From DALYJJ01 sp033763935 (GTDB lineage: Bacteria; Acidobacteriota; Terriglobia; Bryobacterales; Bryobacteraceae), in contig JANRJO010000100.1 of assembly GCA_033763935.1 (NCBI GenBank), positions 123,672-187,671 of the forward strand: DNA of 64,000 nucleotides, read 5' to 3'. Both the position numbers and the translations under genes were made by a program. Of the stretch, positions 60,759 to 64,000 are shown in pieces. Under the pieces are notes generated by a model. It saw only the letters and a list, made by a program, of their open reading frames with translations. It searched no databases and was not told the DNA's origin. Within the stretch, counting starts at the first letter, position 1, and the number at the start of each line of letters is the position of its first letter.

Positions 60759-61383
60759 TTACGGAAGTAAGACGTGGCGAACGTAATCTACCGAGCCACG
60801 GACTTCCTCACGCCCATAAGGCGTGAGACCGTCGCCAACGTCGATCAATACCTGATACGCCCCCCGCGGGGACTTCGAGCGAGTATAGCCCCACACGATC
60901 GTTAGGTGAGCAGTAGCTGATGTGGGGTGCCTTCTCGGGGCGCCAGCAGACCCGCGCCTTATCGCTGGAACGACCACCCTTCAGGACGACGCCAACGATC
61001 GTACAGTAGTCATCCGTCCTCAGCGCTTGTACGTTTCCCGAAGGGAGGCGCACAGAAATTTCCTGTCGCCCATCATGAGTCACTCGGAATGGCCCAACGG
61101 TAAGGGGTGGCGCCGCATCCGCCACTATGTTGAGGCGGTAGTAGCCAGGAAGGAGTTCCCGAAAGATGTGATCACCTGAAGAATTCGTTACGCCCTGGCG
61201 GAGGCCTTTCGTGGGGGCGCCAAGCTGATGAAGCGTTAGGCGAGCCCCTTCATATGGGCGGCCCACGGAAGTGTCCACATGCACCTGCAAGCCAAAATTA
61301 TGAGTGTCTTGACCGCCCATGCCAAGAAAAACACTGCCAAGTAGGAGAGAAACGCTGAAAGATCTCAGAAGCATAAGCCTCAT
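60759..61383 (-). pseudogene. frameshifted secreted CarboxypepD_reg-like protein
   Basis: The frame starts with ATG at 61383 and gives a signal peptide (MRLMLLRSFSVSLLLGSVFL). A carboxypeptidase-regulatory-like beta-sandwich follows (GARLTLHQLGAPTKGLRQGV, HIFRELLPGYYRLNIVADAA) and YCTIVGVVLKGGRSSDKARV. At a run of six G on the minus strand (60860-60865) the frame changes. The sensible continuation, GAYQVLIDVGDGLTPYGREE, then SVDYVRHVLLP, is in the next frame and ends at 60759. The unshifted frame ends at 60808 instead. A one-base error in the G run, in the genome or the sequence, would explain this. The end overlaps a GTCTTAC/GTAAGAC hairpin (60756-60773). Confidence 0.7.
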
Positions 61384-61555
61384 CGACTGTATCGCTAGCA
61401 GACGACGCGGCGAGATTGGGCTGACGGAAGTTTTGACCAACGAGAGGCATCTCGAGCCGGAAGGTTTCCGCGCGCTGTCTCGGAATATGTGAAGATCCGC
61501 ACGGAATGCACCGCAGCGTACTCGGGAAGACCACCTCGGCGTAGGATCGGCGCGG

Positions 61556-62446
61556 CTACTGGCGGAGGAACTCGAGGATGCGGGTGTTGACGAGTTGTGT
61601 TTGGGCGAAGGTCAGGTCGTGGCCGGCGGCCGGGATGCACTCGGCGGTGACGGACGGGGCGGCGGAGCGCAGGCGGCGGAGGGCTTTGGCGGCGGGATAG
61701 ATGACCTCATGTTCGCCGACGAGGAAGAGGGTGGGGACTTTCAGGGCGCGCCATTCGGCGTCCGTGAGGACGGGCGGGAAGGGCATCGGCCGCTTCTGCA
61801 TGTTATCGAAGTTGAGCAGGGTCTGGTCGATGACGGTCTGGACCCACTGGGGGTCCTTGCGCGTCATGGCGGGGAATACCCAGCGCAGGAAGGGCGGAAT
61901 GAAGCGGCGGCGGGAGAGGGCGATGAGGAGGACGCGCGCCATGAACTTCAGGGGCGTGCGGAAGACGGTGGACCCGGGCGCGAGGAGGACGATTTTCTTG
62001 AGCCGCTCCGGGAACCGTAACGCGTATTGAACCGTGAGCGCGCCGCCGTAGGACATGCCCGCGAGGTTGAGGCCGCGGCGCAGGTCGAGCGCGTCGAAGA
62101 GTTCGGTCATCCAGGCGAGGAGATCTTCGAGGGTGGGGAGGGGGCGCGTGCAGAGGCTGCGGCCGAAGTCGCCGGCTTGGTCGACGGCGAAGGTGCGGAA
62201 GTGAGCAGAGAGAGCGCTGATATTGGGGGCCCACATCAGCGAGGTGCCGGTGGCGCCGGCGAGGAGGACCAGGGGCGGAGCTTCGCGAGGGCCGGTGACG
62301 CGGACGAAGGTGGTTCCGTACGAGGTGGTGACGGTTCGCGATTCGGAGGCGGCGGGCCAGGTGCGGGCGGCAACGGAGTCGAGGTAGGCGAAACAGCGGT
62401 CTCGAGAGGCTTCGGACCGGTAGGGATAGAAGAGGGACGACGCCAT
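61556..62446 (-). CDS. alpha/beta-hydrolase family protein
   Basis: A 296-residue hydrolase. The oxyanion region is LVLLAGATGTSLMWAPN and the nucleophile elbow is LAGMSYGGALTVQYALRF with Ser. The acid is probably in LVGEHEVIYP and the His is in PAAGHDLTFAQ. The fold is cap-bearing, like esterases or haloperoxidases. The substrate cannot be told. There is no signal peptide. It lies alone between the frameshifted gene and the divergent AtoE-type transporter. Confidence 0.88.
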   Translation of the reverse strand: MASSLFYPYRSEASRDRCFAYLDSVAARTWPAASESRTVTTSYGTTFVRVTGPREAPPLVLLAGATGTSLMWAPNISALSAHFRTFAVDQAGDFGRSLCTRPLPTLEDLLAWMTELFDALDLRRGLNLAGMSYGGALTVQYALRFPERLKKIVLLAPGSTVFRTPLKFMARVLLIALSRRRFIPPFLRWVFPAMTRKDPQWVQTVIDQTLLNFDNMQKRPMPFPPVLTDAEWRALKVPTLFLVGEHEVIYPAAKALRRLRSAAPSVTAECIPAAGHDLTFAQTQLVNTRILEFLRQ

Positions 62447-62508
62447 GGGAGGTTCCCGCCGCTACAGACACCGGGGGCGGGGGCGGGTTCCTGGAGTACA
62501 CTGTCCGG

Positions 62509-63864
62509 ATGCATCCGGCGGCTGAGGTAGAGAGGGGGCGACTGGACCGGTTCGCCTCGCTGGTGGCGCGGGCGGTTCCGGACGCGATTACGGCGAGCGT
62601 GATCCTGCTGCTGGTGCTGGGGGCGGCGGCGCTGGTAATGGGCAACCCCGGCGGCGCGGTGATGGACGCTTACTATCGCGGGCTCTGGATGCTGCTGCCG
62701 TTCACGATGCAGATGACGCTGATCATTGTGCTGAGTTCGGCGCTGGGGTCGACGCGGTTCTTTCGTTCGACGGTTGAGAAGCTGGCGGCGGCGCCAAGGA
62801 CGGCGAACCAGATGGTGGCGCTGGCGGTGCTGCTGACGGCGGGCGCGGCTTACGTGTATTGGGGTTTGGGAATCGCTTTGTCACCGGTGATTGCGGTGCA
62901 TTTCGCGCGGGAAGCGGAGCGGAAGGGGATCGCGATCGACTTTCCGTTCTTCCTGGCGCTGGTGGCCGGGGCGAACGCGGTGTGGCAGTTCGGGTTGTCG
63001 GCGAGCGCGCCGCTGCTGATGGCGACGCCGGGACATTTTCTCGAGAAGAGCATCGGGGTCATGCCGCTTTCGACGACGATCTGGTCTCCGGCGGCGATTT
63101 TGCAGGAGGTCCTGTTTACGGGGCTGCTGATCGCACTCGGATGCGGGCTGATGCCGAAGCGAGGGCGGCCGATCTCGGCGTTTCCGGGAGCGATGGAGGT
63201 GGCCGAGTCGAAGCCGGTGGTGGAGCCTCCGGCGAAGACGGGGTCAGAGAGGCTGGAGCGGGCGCCGTACTTCGCGCTCGTGTTGTGCGTGGTGCTGGCC
63301 GGGTGGCTGTGGCAGCACTTCGCGGTGAAAGGGTTGTCGCTGGACATCAACTCGCTGAACACGACGCTGCTGCTGGCGAGTTTTCTATTGCATGGGAACT
63401 TCAAGAGCTTTACGCGCGCGTTGGAGCGGGCGGTGGTTTCGGCGTGGCCGGTGCTGGTGCTGTATCACCTATACGCGGGGCTCGCGGGGCTGATTCAATT
63501 CACGAACGTGGGGGAGAAACTGGCGGGGTTGGCGGCGGGGGTTTCGAGTCCGCTGACCTATCCGTTGTTAACCGCGAGCATGGCGACGGTGTTTGCGTTT
63601 TTCATTCCGTCGAGCGGCGGGCAGTGGGCGATTCAGGGGTTTATTACGACGAAGTCGGCGGCGGCGGTGGGGGTATCGATGCAGCGGGGGCTGCTGGCGA
63701 TGAGCGTGGGGGATCAGATGGGGAACCTGACGTCTCCGTTCTGGTACGTGGTTATCTCCGGGATTGCGCGCGTGGATTTCCGGGTGTTTTTCGGATACGG
63801 GCTGCTATGGGCGGCGTTGTGGTTTGTGGTGGGGGTGACGGTATTTACGTTTGCGCCTTGCTAG
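62509..63864 (+). CDS. atoE: AtoE-type short-chain fatty acid transporter
   Basis: A 451-residue membrane protein with about 10-12 helices. Segments ARAVPDAITASVILLLVLGA, YRGLWMLLPFTMQMTLIIVL and AANAVWQFGLSASAPLLMA-like GANAVWQFGLSASAPLLMAT match the TIGR00366/AtoE family. PSSGGQWAIQGFITTKSAAA near the C-terminus is a family mark. It probably carries short-chain fatty acids or acetoacetate. The last codons overlap a transposase end on the other strand. Divergent from the hydrolase by 62 bases. Confidence 0.87.
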   Translation: MHPAAEVERGRLDRFASLVARAVPDAITASVILLLVLGAAALVMGNPGGAVMDAYYRGLWMLLPFTMQMTLIIVLSSALGSTRFFRSTVEKLAAAPRTANQMVALAVLLTAGAAYVYWGLGIALSPVIAVHFAREAERKGIAIDFPFFLALVAGANAVWQFGLSASAPLLMATPGHFLEKSIGVMPLSTTIWSPAAILQEVLFTGLLIALGCGLMPKRGRPISAFPGAMEVAESKPVVEPPAKTGSERLERAPYFALVLCVVLAGWLWQHFAVKGLSLDINSLNTTLLLASFLLHGNFKSFTRALERAVVSAWPVLVLYHLYAGLAGLIQFTNVGEKLAGLAAGVSSPLTYPLLTASMATVFAFFIPSSGGQWAIQGFITTKSAAAVGVSMQRGLLAMSVGDQMGNLTSPFWYVVISGIARVDFRVFFGYGLLWAALWFVVGVTVFTFAPC

Positions 63865-64000
63865 TGTCCTGAGCGAGAAATACGTTGACAAAAGCGCTCG
63901 ACCTTGCCGAGGATCAGATCTGCGCTGGCGGTCCACACAAAAGGTTTGGGAGCGCGGTTTCGGTCATCGAGATAATCGAGCATGGCTTTCTCCAGGTGCC
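63861..64000 (-). mobile_element. IS630-family transposase, 3' end only
   Basis: The minus-strand frame runs into the window from beyond 64000 and stops at 63861-63863. It reads AMLDYLDDRNRAPKPFVWTA then SADLILGKVERFCQRISRSG. The PKPFVWTA-x-ADxIL motif is the C-terminal signature of IS630 transposases. Only about 45 residues are visible. The stop codon overlaps the stop codon of the convergent atoE gene, so the usual inverted repeat beyond the transposase is not seen and the element may be a remnant. Confidence 0.85.

Noticed and set aside
60585..60770. a small plus-strand gene
   Set aside because: The 61-codon product has no family marks and no good ribosome binding site; it covers the palindrome region.
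1..64000. CRISPR arrays or rRNA genes
   Set aside because: No regularly spaced direct repeats and no rRNA-like sequence were seen on either strand.

Overview
The window is a high-GC bacterial chromosome segment carrying housekeeping, signalling and exopolysaccharide genes. The mix suggests an Acidobacteriota genome, most like the Bryobacterales/Solibacter group. This is inferred from the style of the families present: an ECF sigma/anti-sigma/VIT-domain operon, PD40 (TolB-like) propeller remnants, DUF6807 and enolase-superfamily genes, long secreted beta-helix proteins, LolA, Skp and a BBP2-type porin. Skp, LolA and the porin indicate a Gram-negative envelope. No 16S gene is present, so the assignment is tentative.

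Layout. 1-2.5 kb (minus): ECF sigma factor, anti-sigma factor and a VIT-domain protein cut by the window edge. 2.5-8.1 kb (plus): Fur regulator coupled to an FHA-GAF-PP2C phosphatase, an ArsR/SDR pair, a LolA-like gene and a membrane acetyltransferase-like protein. 8.1-13.8 kb (mostly minus): a receiver-only protein, tRNA-Leu(CAA), a DUF192 gene (plus), a histidine kinase with a plant-ethylene-receptor-type sensor domain, then a CoA-binding protein, a pseudouridine synthase and ScpB/ScpA. 13.9-16.3 kb: a UDP-xylose-synthase-like gene followed by a mosaic of three decayed gene fragments. 16.3-18.4 kb: a Rieske/cytochrome b complex with the cytochrome c domain fused to cytochrome b. 18.4-23.8 kb: nitrogen module (amt, glnB, glnD) with a divergent porin. 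23.8-29.2 kb (minus): small membrane protein, Skp, a GroES without an adjacent GroEL, a YfhO-like protein, an alkaline-phosphatase-family enzyme and DUF4920. 29.2-35.3 kb: a Tlc/MFS-HEAT transporter, a cyclic-nucleotide-binding protein and a two-component pair in one run, plus a divergent histidine kinase. 35.2-37.2 kb: DUF6807 and mandelate-racemase-like enzyme.

37.2-58 kb is an extracellular polysaccharide region. It holds a GT4 glycosyltransferase, a secreted phage-tail-fibre-like protein, a 1657-residue secreted protein with lyase-like features, an operon of heparinase-like, O-antigen polymerase/ligase-like and AsnB-type proteins, WecB, and two tandem paralogous beta-helix/fibronectin proteins. 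Three of the large secreted proteins appear to share a short 'HGL-x-x-GD' module. 58-64 kb is accessory: an intact VapBC module, an orphan Phd-type antitoxin with a truncated toxin stub, an ornithine-cyclodeaminase-family enzyme, a frameshifted secreted protein, an alpha/beta hydrolase, an AtoE-type transporter and an IS630-family transposase end at the window edge.

Most points for a second look: the ethylene-receptor-like kinase, the three-part mosaic pseudogene, the tail-fibre-like/giant secreted protein pair in the polysaccharide locus, and the single-gene cytochrome b-c fusion.
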